Positions 32,552 to 41,976 of a stretch of DNA of 64,000 nt are shown here, piece by piece. Position 1 is the first letter of the stretch; each line of letters begins with the position of its first letter. A program made the position numbers and the translations under genes. The DNA is from Bacteriovoracaceae bacterium UBA6200 (GTDB lineage: Bacteria; Bdellovibrionota; Bacteriovoracia; Bacteriovoracales; Bacteriovoracaceae): assembly GCA_002422605.1 (NCBI GenBank), contig DISW01000023.1, forward strand, positions 248,001-312,000, given 5' to 3'. The notes beneath the pieces were generated by a model. It searched no databases and was not told the DNA's origin. It saw nothing but the letters and a program-made list of their open reading frames with translations.

Positions 32552-33688
32552 GTGAGGCTTCTTTTGAATAAATTCTTTGTTCGAAGCTTATCTGAACCTT
32601 ATCGTTTATTTTTTCCTTTTGCTATTTTTGCTCTATTGTACGGAATTCTTTTATGGATTCCACAAATCTGGAGCCCCGATAATTATCCCGTCTTAGTACA
32701 TCGTTACTTAATGTTGAATGGTTTTGTTTCATTGCTGATTGCTGGTTTCTTGATGACAGCTGTGCCGAGATTTTCTAAAACGTTCGAAGCCCAGAAATTT
32801 GAGATTATAAGTTTTTTTCTAGTCACATTCGCGGGTCTGATAATGGCCTATCAAGACGAAGAAGCCTGGGTTTTTGTCCTCTCATCTCTTCAGTCTTTAA
32901 TTATTTTAATATTTATGTTTCGCAGGATTTCTCATAGAAAAGAAAATCCTCCATATAGTTTCGTCTTTATATTTGTTGGTCTTTTTTTATGGCTTATTTC
33001 CGGTTTAGGAAGCTTCTTCTACGGGACTGATGCCTTTAAACAGCTTCACTACGAAGGTTCTATTACTGCTATCATTTTAGGAGTAGGCAGCCGCCTCATT
33101 CCAGGAATCTTAGGGCATATTGAAATTGTCAAGGCCCAAAGAGAGAAGTACGAAAAGCCTGGATCTATATTCAAAACTGTTCCTTATCATTTCTATCTCT
33201 CGATAGCTTTATTTGTAGGGAGCTACTTCTTGTTGGATTCTTACGGGAGTATTGTTCGTGCTGTAGTCGTAGGAACAATTGCTTTCTCCTATTGGAAACT
33301 TCACACTCTTCCTAAAGATCGTACCGCCCTTACATGGAATATTTGGCTAGCGGGCTACTTAATCGTTCTAAGTTTTGTGCTCAAAGCTTTATGGGCCGAT
33401 GGAACTATTCACGCAAGCCATAGTCTATTTATCTCTGGAATAGTGCTGATAGGATTGCTTGTTGCTACCAGGGTCATTCAGTCCCATGGTCCAAATGATA
33501 AGGCCTTGGAAAATTGGAGAGGTCTTTATTTGGTCACCGGACTATTGGCCTTTGCGGCCGCTACCAGAGTCACGGCCTTTCTTATGCCGGACGGCTATTT
33601 ACGACATCTTGGATATTCCTCTTTTGTTCTTACCGTTGCCGTTTTGCTTTGGAGCTTTAAATATCTCCGATTTATTAAGCGGTTCTAG
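32552..33688 (+). CDS. nnrS: NnrS-family integral membrane protein
   Basis: 378 residues, about 11-12 membrane spans. EPYRLFFPFAIFALLYGILLW, then VHRYLMLNGFVSLLIAGFLMTAVPRF, match the NnrS family, a haem/copper-containing membrane protein linked to NO tolerance. The start is GTG at 32552; a TTG at 32564 has a better-placed GAGG and could be the true start. The gene begins directly after the SWIB terminator, with no room for a promoter, so it depends on read-through or on a promoter inside SWIB. Convergent with brkB, 4 bases apart. Confidence 0.82.
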   Translation: MRLLLNKFFVRSLSEPYRLFFPFAIFALLYGILLWIPQIWSPDNYPVLVHRYLMLNGFVSLLIAGFLMTAVPRFSKTFEAQKFEIISFFLVTFAGLIMAYQDEEAWVFVLSSLQSLIILIFMFRRISHRKENPPYSFVFIFVGLFLWLISGLGSFFYGTDAFKQLHYEGSITAIILGVGSRLIPGILGHIEIVKAQREKYEKPGSIFKTVPYHFYLSIALFVGSYFLLDSYGSIVRAVVVGTIAFSYWKLHTLPKDRTALTWNIWLAGYLIVLSFVLKALWADGTIHASHSLFISGIVLIGLLVATRVIQSHGPNDKALENWRGLYLVTGLLAFAAATRVTAFLMPDGYLRHLGYSSFVLTVAVLLWSFKYLRFIKRF

Positions 33689-33692
33689 CTCC

Positions 33693-34670
33693 TTAAGCGT
33701 GTCTTTTTTTACTAAAACTCGCTCCAAGCGAATCGGCCATTCTGGCATGGCGTTTACCCATTGGCTTTTCTTGTCCAGTGGTCGAATCTCTTTTCGTTTG
33801 GTGTTCTAATTCCGCGTTGATTTCTGCCCCTAATAAAATCACAAAACTGGTTAGGTAGAACCAAGTCATGAGAACGATAATAGAGGCCATAGATCCGTAT
33901 GTTTTATTGAAATTCCCAAATTCTTTAGCATACCAGGAAAAAAGAAGAGATGTTACCGCCCAAAGTACAGCAGCGACGACAGACCCAATACTAACCCATC
34001 TCCATTTCGCATTCTGGCGATCTGGACCATAACGATAAATAACAGAAAGAAAAAAACTAAATATCGCCAATAGAAGAACCCAACTCCCCACTGTGACAGA
34101 CGTCGCGAGAGTGTCAGGAAGATTTAGTATATTGGTGACAGTTGGAATACCTATAATGACGGCGAGTGCGATAATACTCAGTACAATCCCCAGAAGTGTC
34201 ATTCCTAGAGCGAGAAAAGCAGATTTAAAGAAGCCCCGCTTATCTTCTTCATCATAAATGATATTCATGGCCTCGATAGCTGATTTACTAATTTTAGAAG
34301 CGGCCCATAAGGAAATGAGAAGCGATACTATCGCTCCAATACCCAGTGAAGATGAAGCAGTACTTGCAAGATTTCCCAACGTTTTTGTGAGCACTTGCTC
34401 TAACTCAGCAGGAATAAGCCCTGACATGGAGGATATATGATTAGATATATCTTGAGGATCGCTGATCCATGCATAGATCAATACGAGTGATGATAATGCT
34501 GGTACTAAAGAGAAGAGAGAGTAGTAAGACATAGCCGCCGATAGGAGGCTTAATCGATCAGAGTTAATGCTATCCTTTACCCTGAGCGTTATATCTTTCC
34601 AACCTTTAGGTGGAATCTCTTGCGGTGATCTTGCTGATCTTCCTCGAGGTGATGATGTTGAGCTTTCCAT
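33693..34670 (-). CDS. YihY/BrkB-family inner membrane protein
   Basis: 325 residues, six membrane spans. AAMSYYSLFSLVPALSSLVLIY, GFFKSAFLALGMTLLGIVL, WRWVSIGSVVAAVLWAV and FNKTYGSMASIIVLMTWFYLTSFVILLGAEINAELE are the diagnostic blocks. The N- and C-terminal tails are cytoplasmic and basic. The transport role is not established (once misannotated as RNase BN). Ribosome site GAGGAG, 6 bases before ATG. Confidence 0.92.
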   Translation of the reverse strand: MESSTSSPRGRSARSPQEIPPKGWKDITLRVKDSINSDRLSLLSAAMSYYSLFSLVPALSSLVLIYAWISDPQDISNHISSMSGLIPAELEQVLTKTLGNLASTASSSLGIGAIVSLLISLWAASKISKSAIEAMNIIYDEEDKRGFFKSAFLALGMTLLGIVLSIIALAVIIGIPTVTNILNLPDTLATSVTVGSWVLLLAIFSFFLSVIYRYGPDRQNAKWRWVSIGSVVAAVLWAVTSLLFSWYAKEFGNFNKTYGSMASIIVLMTWFYLTSFVILLGAEINAELEHQTKRDSTTGQEKPMGKRHARMADSLGASFSKKRHA

Positions 34671-34762
34671 TCATGACTCCTCTGTTGGTGACCTTCTATG
34701 AGAGTTGCAAGTCGTAGACCAGATGGAAACTCCATGTATAATATTCTAACCGGGGTTGGTTG

Positions 34763-36979
34763 ATGAAACTTCGCATAACAAAAATATCGATATCCGCTTT
34801 CGCCTCTCTAGGGGCGTTTCTTATTACATTGCTTGCCTTTTTTTCAACGAATGAATCGATCAAGCAAAAACAAAAGATCGACTTCGAAAACCAGGCCTAT
34901 TTAGTTCGTCAAAGTGTTAATTATCATCTGCAGAACTATCTGAATGTTTTGGTTCAAACTCGCAGTATGTTCTATAGCTCTAAAGTTGTAAGTCGGGAGG
35001 AGTTCAGTACCTATGTAGATAATCTTGATATTCTTAACATGTATCCGAGTATCCAGGGGTTAGGTTATGTTGAGCGGATTTTAGCAAAAGACCTCAGTGC
35101 TCATGAAGAAAGTATCAGGCGTGAAGGTTTTCCCGATTATCATGTCTGGCCTACATTCGAACGACCAGAATATTACTCTATCGTTTATCTTGAACCTTTC
35201 GATTGGAGAAATCAAAAAGCCTTTGGTTTTGACATGTATACTGAGAAAGATCGTAAAGAGGCGATGGCAGGGGCTCGAGATACAGGTCTTCCTTATATGA
35301 CCACGAGGGTAATACTGGTACAGGAAACTAATGTTGATATCCAATATGGGTTTTTAATTTATGTTCCCCTTTATTATTCAACCAAGAACTTATTTACTGC
35401 TAAGGAGAGACAAAAAAAATTACGAGGATTTATTTATAGTCCTTTCAGGGCCAAGAATTTTTTTAAGACAGTTCTTAAAGATTATGAAGTGGAACATTAC
35501 GGCTTAGATGTTTATATTGGAGATGATACGGCCGATAATCTTATCTATTCGGATCATCGAGGGAATGAAAAACTTACTCCTGACGAAACTAAAACATCAG
35601 AGTTACCATTCTCCGGCGGTAAGTTCATTATTAAATTTTATAATTACCATCAGGCCACCTCCTCAGAATTTACCCCTTATATTATACTGGCCTTGGGATC
35701 TTTCTTCTCTTTGACACTTTTCTGGTTAGTCTGGAAACACTTAAAGAATGCCAGATTAGAAAGAGAGCGGGCCCGGAATTACGAAGCACTCAATCGAATA
35801 GGAAAGGTATTGTCAGCAGAGTTGGATCTAGAAAAATTAGTTCAATCTATTACTGACGCTGGTCTTGAGTTGTCTCATGGTGTTTTTGGAGCATTCTTTT
35901 ACTATCGCAATCTTGATGGTCAGGGTGATTATACCGTTTATTCTCTCTCCAATACTTCCGAGGCTTCATTCGAAGATTTCCCTTTTGATAGCTTTAAAGA
36001 AATGTTTTCTCCAGTCTTTAAGGGAGAAAAGAATGTTCTTTTTGGAGATATCACAAAAGATCCAGAATACTTCGGAATAACTAAAGGGAACTTTATTGTA
36101 AGAAGTTTATTGGGAGTTCCGGTTGTATCGAGATCGGGAGAAGTCATGGGCGCGCTCTTTTACGGGCATAATAAGCCGAATGTATTTGAGGAGAGGGAAA
36201 AAATTCTTATTGAAGGGATTGCCTCTCAAGCGGCAATTGCTATTGATAATGCTCAACTACATAAGGAAACAAAAGAAGCTGTAGCCGTCAGGGATGAATT
36301 TTTAAGTATTGCCTCTCATGAGCTTAAAACGCCAATTACATCAATGAAGCTTCAGTTCCAATTGGCCATGAAACTCATTCAAAGAAAGGACCCTAAGGTA
36401 TTTAATCCGGAGGCAGTAGAAAAACGGATAGCACTGGCCAATATCCAGATCGACCGAATGAGTAAGCTGGTTGATGATATGTTGGAATCCTCGCGTTTCG
36501 CTTCGAATAAGCTTGAGTTATTTATTGAAGAAGTTGATTTGATAGAACTAGTGCAGACAACAATCGATATTCTGGAACCTCTGTTAGAAAGAAATAAAAT
36601 AAAACTTGAATTCCATAAAAAGACCCAAGAGTCAAAAGTTATAGGGGATAAACATAGGCTTACACAAGTTGTGAATAATTTTATCTCAAATGCCATGAAG
36701 TATGGAGATGGTAATCCAATTGATATTTGCATCGAAGAGAATCAGAAGGATGTGATCCTCAAAGTTCATGATCATGGCATCGGGATATCAGAAGATAAAT
36801 TAGATAAAATATTTGATCTTTATGAACGGGCCGTTCCGAGTTCTAATATTAGTGGATTGGGACTTGGTCTTTTTATTGCGCGTGAAATAGTTAAGGCCCA
36901 TCATGGAAAGATTAAGGTCGAAAGTAAACTTGGTGATGGATCGACATTTTCATTATTTTTGCCTAAGTCGAAGAGATAA
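34763..36979 (+). CDS. CHASE-GAF membrane histidine kinase
   Basis: 738 residues. TM1 about 9-28, extracytoplasmic CHASE domain about 70-250 (QTRSMFYSSKVVSREEFSTYV, YPSIQGLGYVERI, GARDTGLPYMT), TM2 about 308-328, GAF about 350-500, HisKA with His519 in ASHELKTP, HATPase with N box NFISNAMKYG, and G boxes HDHGIGIS and GLGLGLFIAREI. No receiver domain or partner regulator lies next to it. The ligand is unknown; CHASE domains bind small molecules such as cytokinins or peptides in other organisms. The ATG is preferred over the TTG one codon earlier. Confidence 0.93.
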   Translation: MKLRITKISISAFASLGAFLITLLAFFSTNESIKQKQKIDFENQAYLVRQSVNYHLQNYLNVLVQTRSMFYSSKVVSREEFSTYVDNLDILNMYPSIQGLGYVERILAKDLSAHEESIRREGFPDYHVWPTFERPEYYSIVYLEPFDWRNQKAFGFDMYTEKDRKEAMAGARDTGLPYMTTRVILVQETNVDIQYGFLIYVPLYYSTKNLFTAKERQKKLRGFIYSPFRAKNFFKTVLKDYEVEHYGLDVYIGDDTADNLIYSDHRGNEKLTPDETKTSELPFSGGKFIIKFYNYHQATSSEFTPYIILALGSFFSLTLFWLVWKHLKNARLERERARNYEALNRIGKVLSAELDLEKLVQSITDAGLELSHGVFGAFFYYRNLDGQGDYTVYSLSNTSEASFEDFPFDSFKEMFSPVFKGEKNVLFGDITKDPEYFGITKGNFIVRSLLGVPVVSRSGEVMGALFYGHNKPNVFEEREKILIEGIASQAAIAIDNAQLHKETKEAVAVRDEFLSIASHELKTPITSMKLQFQLAMKLIQRKDPKVFNPEAVEKRIALANIQIDRMSKLVDDMLESSRFASNKLELFIEEVDLIELVQTTIDILEPLLERNKIKLEFHKKTQESKVIGDKHRLTQVVNNFISNAMKYGDGNPIDICIEENQKDVILKVHDHGIGISEDKLDKIFDLYERAVPSSNISGLGLGLFIAREIVKAHHGKIKVESKLGDGSTFSLFLPKSKR

Positions 36980-36985
36980 AATTTT

Positions 36986-37711
36986 ATGTCCAGCTCTCAT
37001 TACTTTTACTTCACTTTGCCAGTTGATGACCTTGAAAGCTTGGTCGAGATTCATCAGAAAGAATTCGATACTTTACTTGACGATAGTTTTAGTGATGAAG
37101 AACTTCAGAATTTTGAAAAGATGCTTGATTCGATTGCGGCCATTTGGGTTCAACCTATTTTGGAAGAATTACATTTTGATGATTTTTACTGTGAAGCAAA
37201 AGATGAAGAGCAGCAACGAGCTTTTTTTGGATACTGTCGAAGTTCTATTTCTCTTGAATACCTCCCTTATCTTGAAAGTAATCCCTTCCAGGTAACCTAT
37301 CTTAAAATGCTTCTCTCACGTTTTGGCGAAGTGCTGATTGATCGGGGAGGTATATGCGAGCTGCAATTTAAAGAGGATTATCTTAAAGACCTTGAACGAT
37401 ATAAAACGATAGATGATTTAATATACGTTCCCAGAGCAAGTGAGGTTCGGGCCCAGACAACTCTTCCTGTTGATCCAATAGATTTTCTCGTCCTGGATGT
37501 GTATAAGGAATTTGAAAGGTTGATCCAAACTGGAAAAATGAAGGCGGTAGAAGAAGTGATTAAAGGGCATAATCAAAAGGTTCAAAAACTTTTCCTGACA
37601 CTCTCAAAAGGTAAGTTCGATGCTTCACTTCTTTATCAGAAATCAGGACTTGCTCCCAAAGACTTTGATGACTATCTCGAAAAAATAAAGTTCATTCTTA
37701 GGAAATTATAA
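36986..37711 (+). CDS. Unknown acidic cytoplasmic protein next to the histidine kinase
   Basis: 241 residues, no signal or membrane span, strongly acidic and helical (FDTLLDDSFSDEELQNFEKM). It starts 6 bases after the kinase stop and is very likely co-transcribed, so it may be a regulator or output partner of the kinase. No receiver-domain signature (no DD...D...K arrangement) is visible. Not recognised. Confidence 0.72.
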   Translation: MSSSHYFYFTLPVDDLESLVEIHQKEFDTLLDDSFSDEELQNFEKMLDSIAAIWVQPILEELHFDDFYCEAKDEEQQRAFFGYCRSSISLEYLPYLESNPFQVTYLKMLLSRFGEVLIDRGGICELQFKEDYLKDLERYKTIDDLIYVPRASEVRAQTTLPVDPIDFLVLDVYKEFERLIQTGKMKAVEEVIKGHNQKVQKLFLTLSKGKFDASLLYQKSGLAPKDFDDYLEKIKFILRKL

Positions 37712-38458
37712 TTTCTTTTGAACACTTTCGATAATTGATTGAGAGAGTTCAGCTGGATGAGAGAGCATAGGATAATGATCGGATTTAATTCCATGCACAT
37801 CTTGTATCCCTAGTCTGGACATATACTTAAACTGAGTGGTCACACTGAGAAGCGGATCGCCTTGAGAGCTTATATATGTTTTTGGAATTTTATCAAAAGA
37901 TGCCTCATCATAGATAACGGCTTCTGAAATTAAACTAATCCATTCACTGTGCAGAGGTTTGAACTTATCTGGAATTAGCTCCGGAGCTGCTCCTTTATAA
38001 AAACTAAGAGCATCTTTTGGAACAATTTTAAATCTTCCAAAGGTTACAATCTTTGAGTAATTACGCTGGTCAGTTTTGTTCAGATGGTCCAACGGCTTTT
38101 CTTTATTCTTTGGGATCAAGGCCGTGACATAAACGATACGTTCAATCTTATTTGAACAAAAACCGGCCATACGATTGGCGATGGCACCTCCATAATTATG
38201 GGCCACAAGAACGGATTTCTGCGGAATGTTCTGACAGCTTAATTCAGCAATGGTGGCCAGACTTGGCGCCGTTTCAGTATCTCTTCCTAATCTCCCTAGA
38301 TTAATAACATTAAATTGTGCTGATTCTAAGTGAGGCACCACTTCAGTCCAGATATCTCCGGAAACATGGAGTCCTGAAATTAAGACGAGGGTTTGTTCAG
38401 GTTTCGGTGGAATGGATGAACAACTAACGAGGAGAGAAAGGAGCAAAATTTTCTTCAT
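37706..38458 (-). CDS. Alpha/beta-hydrolase lipoprotein lacking the nucleophilic serine
   Basis: 250 residues. Lipobox LVSC (10-13). The fold resembles plant salicylate/jasmonate esterases (SABP2/MES type): LISGLHVSGDIWTEVVPHL, then VLVAHNYGGAIA, and the His loop SDHYPMLSHP. In the nucleophile elbow the expected G-x-S-x-G reads A-H-N-Y-G, so Asn88 replaces the serine. The acid and histidine positions appear kept. It is either inactive, a binding protein, or uses different chemistry. Alone on the minus strand between a terminator and the convergent gene. Confidence 0.82.
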   Translation of the reverse strand: MKKILLLSLLVSCSSIPPKPEQTLVLISGLHVSGDIWTEVVPHLESAQFNVINLGRLGRDTETAPSLATIAELSCQNIPQKSVLVAHNYGGAIANRMAGFCSNKIERIVYVTALIPKNKEKPLDHLNKTDQRNYSKIVTFGRFKIVPKDALSFYKGAAPELIPDKFKPLHSEWISLISEAVIYDEASFDKIPKTYISSQGDPLLSVTTQFKYMSRLGIQDVHGIKSDHYPMLSHPAELSQSIIESVQKKL

Positions 38459-38499
38459 TCAAAAATGTTCTTACAATCAGTTCTTTTTGGCAAGTAAAC

Positions 38500-38525
38500 A
38501 AGAGACCCTCTCTAGAGGGTCTCTT
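38500..38525 (-). terminator. Terminator after the subtilase gene
   Basis: Perfect 11-bp stem (AAGAGACCCTC and complement) with a 4-base loop, 9 bases after the subtilase stop on the minus strand, followed by TTGTTTACTT on that strand. Confidence 0.8.
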
Positions 38526-38533
38526 GGAAAAAT

Positions 38534-41350
38534 TTAATATATTTCGATTGAACCTAAGGATATCTTTTGTCCAGACAGGCCGTGAGTGAAACCTATTTCA
38601 TAAATGCCAGCCTCTAGATTAGGAAGGGGAAGCGTCTTACGGCCCATACCTGTCACATCAAGTCTAATTTTGGCTTCTACTTTTGGAGCAGTCACAACCA
38701 TTTTCCAGAGAAGTTCTTCATTGCCTTCTATGGCATAATCAAATGGGATACAACGAAATTTAAGAGTAGCATCTTCATCTTTACTATTTACAAAAACGGT
38801 TGAAGTTGTTGCCTCAAAGATTTCCTCTTTCTTTTCCATAATACTACAGTTGCCGTAGAGATAAGAAAGATCATGGCGTCCAGTTGAAAACATATCAACT
38901 TGATAAGTACCCTTTGGAAGAGTAAGAATCTCCTCTGGGATGGTCTTGTTATCAAATATCACAGTCTTTAGAACCTTCGCCTTAGGAGTTAATGTAATGT
39001 CTCCTTGAAGGGGAGATGGACTATTGTTACCGATAAGAAGCTTACCTGCACTTTGAGCATCGGTAGTATGTAAATCAAGTTGAATCTCTTCAACTTCAAA
39101 TTCTACTGTTGCACTTCGCTTAGTTCCTTGAACCATCATCAAGGTGAGCTGATAATGACCGGCCCTTGGCGTCGGTATAATAATTTCCTGAAACATGGCC
39201 ATATTATGAGTACGGATAAATTCAGGGTTGTAAGCCGCGGCATTTAAGAAACGAGATTCTCCTTCCAGAAGTCTTGCTCTCACTTTAAGCGCCTTTACTC
39301 CTTCCGTAACATTAAGGTGAAGGCGACTTCCTTCCTGAGCAGATACAGAAAGTTTTTCTCTTAGAAAATTTCCGGCCGTCATATCATTAATTGCCGTGAC
39401 CGGAATGATAGCAAGTAATTCCTTGGTCTCTTTTGCGATAATTCGTATCTCACCGAATGCTTCTCTTTGATCACCTAGAAGTTCATCAATCTCTACATCT
39501 ATTGAAAACCGGCTGGAGGAGACACTGATCCATAGTTCCTTTGCACCAGATATCCCTGCCGAGTATTCTATATCAACAGGTACCAAAAGATTTGTTGTCG
39601 CATCTGCTGAAGCTAGATTTGAAAGCTGGCCGGCCAAGGTCACACGGAAACTTTCAATACTTGAAGCTTCCGATTTTTTTACAACAATTCCCTGAGCGCT
39701 TGTGCCATCCAGACCACCTCGGTTTACAGAATGGGCAACTGAAGAGAATTTCTGACCATTAATGAGGTCACGGTATATGTTAAGGGCTTTTTCAATTTGA
39801 GGCAGACCATACCCTTGAGAAATGAACGGCTCATTCTCCAGCCTTTTAGAAGACAAACGCATCGCCTGGACGACTGTATCAGCATGAACTTTAAGATTCT
39901 CTTGTTTGATGGCCGAGATCAATACGGCCGCAGCCCCTGCAAGGGCCGGGGACGCTGAACTCGTTCCATTGAAGGCGCGATAACCGGTTGAAGAACTTGA
40001 ATGGGTTAAGCTTGATAGAGGAGAAATCATGGTCGGGCCAATACTTCCGGCACCAGCACCACGACTCGAGTAATAGACCACTCGTCCTTCTTCAGGAAGA
40101 CCAGTTGTTCCCCAGACTCTTTCATCCAGTTCTTTTGAAACGTAAGCACCGGCCACCATAACGGATGATGGGTACATCATTCTGCGGTTAAGAGAACCAA
40201 GGCCTGGTCCATTGTTTCCAGCGGAGAAAGAAATGACGATGTTATGTTTCTCTACGATTGCGGCCAGGGCCTTTGCCATGAATGCTTGAGATTTAGCATT
40301 GGTATAAAAGAGTGAATAACTTACGTTCGCAACTTCAGCTCCTTCTTTGGCGAGCCAATCCAGGGCCAGAAGGAATGTTCCTAAAGTGTATTCATTCTCA
40401 ACAGGTTTATTCGTATTTTCTGAAAGATCGTAATCGGCAATTTGAGCACCAGGGGCAACACCATCAAATCCCGGAAGGTTCCCTTGATGGTAAGAGGCCA
40501 TCACACTCGCAACACCCTCTCCATGAGAATCACCATCTGTCTCTGGTTGAAGAATTTTAATCTCTTTCTTCTCTAAATCCACTTCGGCCATAATGACCAT
40601 CGTATTCTTCTTAGGAAGAACAAAAGATTCCCCGGATTTTTTAAAGGTTCCTTTACATTCTTCAGTTGAAAACTTTTCATCTAGATCGAGATCTAGACAC
40701 ACCTTCTCGCCATCAACAGATACTGTAGACTTAAAACTGCCAATAACTCCGTCTTGGTTTAAATCTAATTTACCAGAGAATCCTGTTCCTTCTTTGATAA
40801 GGGCCGTGAAGCCTTCCTCACCATCAATCAGGGGATAAGTGCTGAATGATGACTGTGATGTCTTTGCCAGAAATTTTCTTTCACCAGTACTTGTTTGTGA
40901 AAAACCAATTTGATTTGGTGAAATTCCGTCATCAATGACTCCAACAATAACGCCACGTCCGTCGGCCTTCGGATATTTTTTCCAAAAATCAAGAATTCCA
41001 AAATCTTTTTTCGCAAGATAGAGGGCGTTTTCATCAATCCTACCGAAATCAGATTTTTGAACATCGATCGCTGTATCAATTGTATAATCAAAAACTTCAT
41101 CTGCAGGTATATCCAGACTATTAAGGGCCTCGGAGTCACCAGTCAAACGAATGATGGTATCTCCACTTATGGATATGCCAGCAGCTTTTACATCTCTTCT
41201 AAACTGATCCGTTAGATGTGCGCCGATTAATAATACGGAAGTATCCCCTGAGGTTGACTCTGGTAAAGATAGTTTTTTTGTATTCGATGATTCCGGTCCG
41301 CCGCAACTAACGAGTAGTAGTATTGAAAGTAAAGAAATTGACTTGACCAT
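38534..41350 (-). CDS. Very large subtilisin-like (S8) serine protease lipoprotein
   Basis: 938 residues. Lipoprotein signal ending LVSC (Cys16). The catalytic domain holds Asp140 in VIVGVIDDGISP, His276 in SHGEGVASVMAS, the oxyanion Asn in SFSAGNNGPG and Ser464 in FNGTSSASPALAG. An insert of about 100 residues separates Asp and His, and with the FSQTSTGERKFL context this resembles tripeptidyl-peptidase II-like S8 enzymes. Residues about 560-938 are beta-rich repeats, probably a TPP-II-like or substrate-binding tail. A membrane-anchored, probably surface or periplasmic protease that fits prey-protein digestion. Confidence 0.93.
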   Translation of the reverse strand: MVKSISLLSILLLVSCGGPESSNTKKLSLPESTSGDTSVLLIGAHLTDQFRRDVKAAGISISGDTIIRLTGDSEALNSLDIPADEVFDYTIDTAIDVQKSDFGRIDENALYLAKKDFGILDFWKKYPKADGRGVIVGVIDDGISPNQIGFSQTSTGERKFLAKTSQSSFSTYPLIDGEEGFTALIKEGTGFSGKLDLNQDGVIGSFKSTVSVDGEKVCLDLDLDEKFSTEECKGTFKKSGESFVLPKKNTMVIMAEVDLEKKEIKILQPETDGDSHGEGVASVMASYHQGNLPGFDGVAPGAQIADYDLSENTNKPVENEYTLGTFLLALDWLAKEGAEVANVSYSLFYTNAKSQAFMAKALAAIVEKHNIVISFSAGNNGPGLGSLNRRMMYPSSVMVAGAYVSKELDERVWGTTGLPEEGRVVYYSSRGAGAGSIGPTMISPLSSLTHSSSSTGYRAFNGTSSASPALAGAAAVLISAIKQENLKVHADTVVQAMRLSSKRLENEPFISQGYGLPQIEKALNIYRDLINGQKFSSVAHSVNRGGLDGTSAQGIVVKKSEASSIESFRVTLAGQLSNLASADATTNLLVPVDIEYSAGISGAKELWISVSSSRFSIDVEIDELLGDQREAFGEIRIIAKETKELLAIIPVTAINDMTAGNFLREKLSVSAQEGSRLHLNVTEGVKALKVRARLLEGESRFLNAAAYNPEFIRTHNMAMFQEIIIPTPRAGHYQLTLMMVQGTKRSATVEFEVEEIQLDLHTTDAQSAGKLLIGNNSPSPLQGDITLTPKAKVLKTVIFDNKTIPEEILTLPKGTYQVDMFSTGRHDLSYLYGNCSIMEKKEEIFEATTSTVFVNSKDEDATLKFRCIPFDYAIEGNEELLWKMVVTAPKVEAKIRLDVTGMGRKTLPLPNLEAGIYEIGFTHGLSGQKISLGSIEIY

Positions 41351-41449
41351 GACTGTTTCCTCTCGCTTCGATAATGCTAGACCTCATATTACCTTTCTAA
41401 CTTGATTGGCTTAAGGCGATTGCAATTTTTACAGGTCTTATCAGAGAAT

Positions 41450-41487
41450 AGACAACTTAGTAAAGTATTGATTTACTTAGTATGTCT
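41450..41487. promoter_or_regulatory. Long imperfect palindrome between the subtilase and BON genes
   Basis: Arms AGACAACTTAGTAAA and TTTACTTAGTATGTCT around a 7-base centre; one mismatch and one inserted base. The repeats also form direct copies of ACTTAGTA. It lies 37 bases before the BON ATG and 100 bases before the subtilase ATG, so it could control either gene. Confidence 0.45.
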
Positions 41488-41523
41488 GGCCATTAGACAC
41501 AGAAAAGTTTCAGAATAAAATGT

Positions 41524-41976
41524 ATGGATACGCAAAAGAAAAAACGTAAATTTCATCTTTATATTCCCTGGTATACCCATGATCAGGATCTTTATGACGA
41601 AGAGGAGGGGGAGGAGGATAGTTGGGTTAATTATCTTCGGCGAAATCTCTCACATCCAATTGGAATAGAAAGTCCTTTTCCTGACTCCAGCTGGAGTTAC
41701 GCGACAGGCGGATCTTACTTTGACCATGAAGATAGAAAGCTGGATGAAACATTTGAAACTTCCGACCAAAGCATTCATGACAATGTAGTGAAAGCTCTCT
41801 ATGAGAATGAACTTATTGATGCATCTAATATTCGAGTCGTTGTTCTAAATGGGATTGTATGTCTTTTTGGAACGGTTAAACGCTATTTAGAAATAAAAGA
41901 GGCAGAGCGTATTGCCGAAAAAATGTCTGGTGTATGGAGTGTAAGAAATGAAATCAGTATCGAAGAAGTTCAATGA
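41524..41976 (+). CDS. BON-domain protein, cytoplasmic
   Basis: 150 residues with no signal peptide. An acidic, aromatic N-terminal half (HLYIPWYTHDQDLYDEEEGEED) is followed by a BON domain (about 80-148: DQSIHDNVVKALYENEL, IRVVVLNGIVCLFGTV, AERIAEKMSGVWSVRNEI). Same build as the BON protein at 16305. Its end overlaps ftsH by 7 bases. Role unknown. Confidence 0.8.
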   Translation: MDTQKKKRKFHLYIPWYTHDQDLYDEEEGEEDSWVNYLRRNLSHPIGIESPFPDSSWSYATGGSYFDHEDRKLDETFETSDQSIHDNVVKALYENELIDASNIRVVVLNGIVCLFGTVKRYLEIKEAERIAEKMSGVWSVRNEISIEEVQ

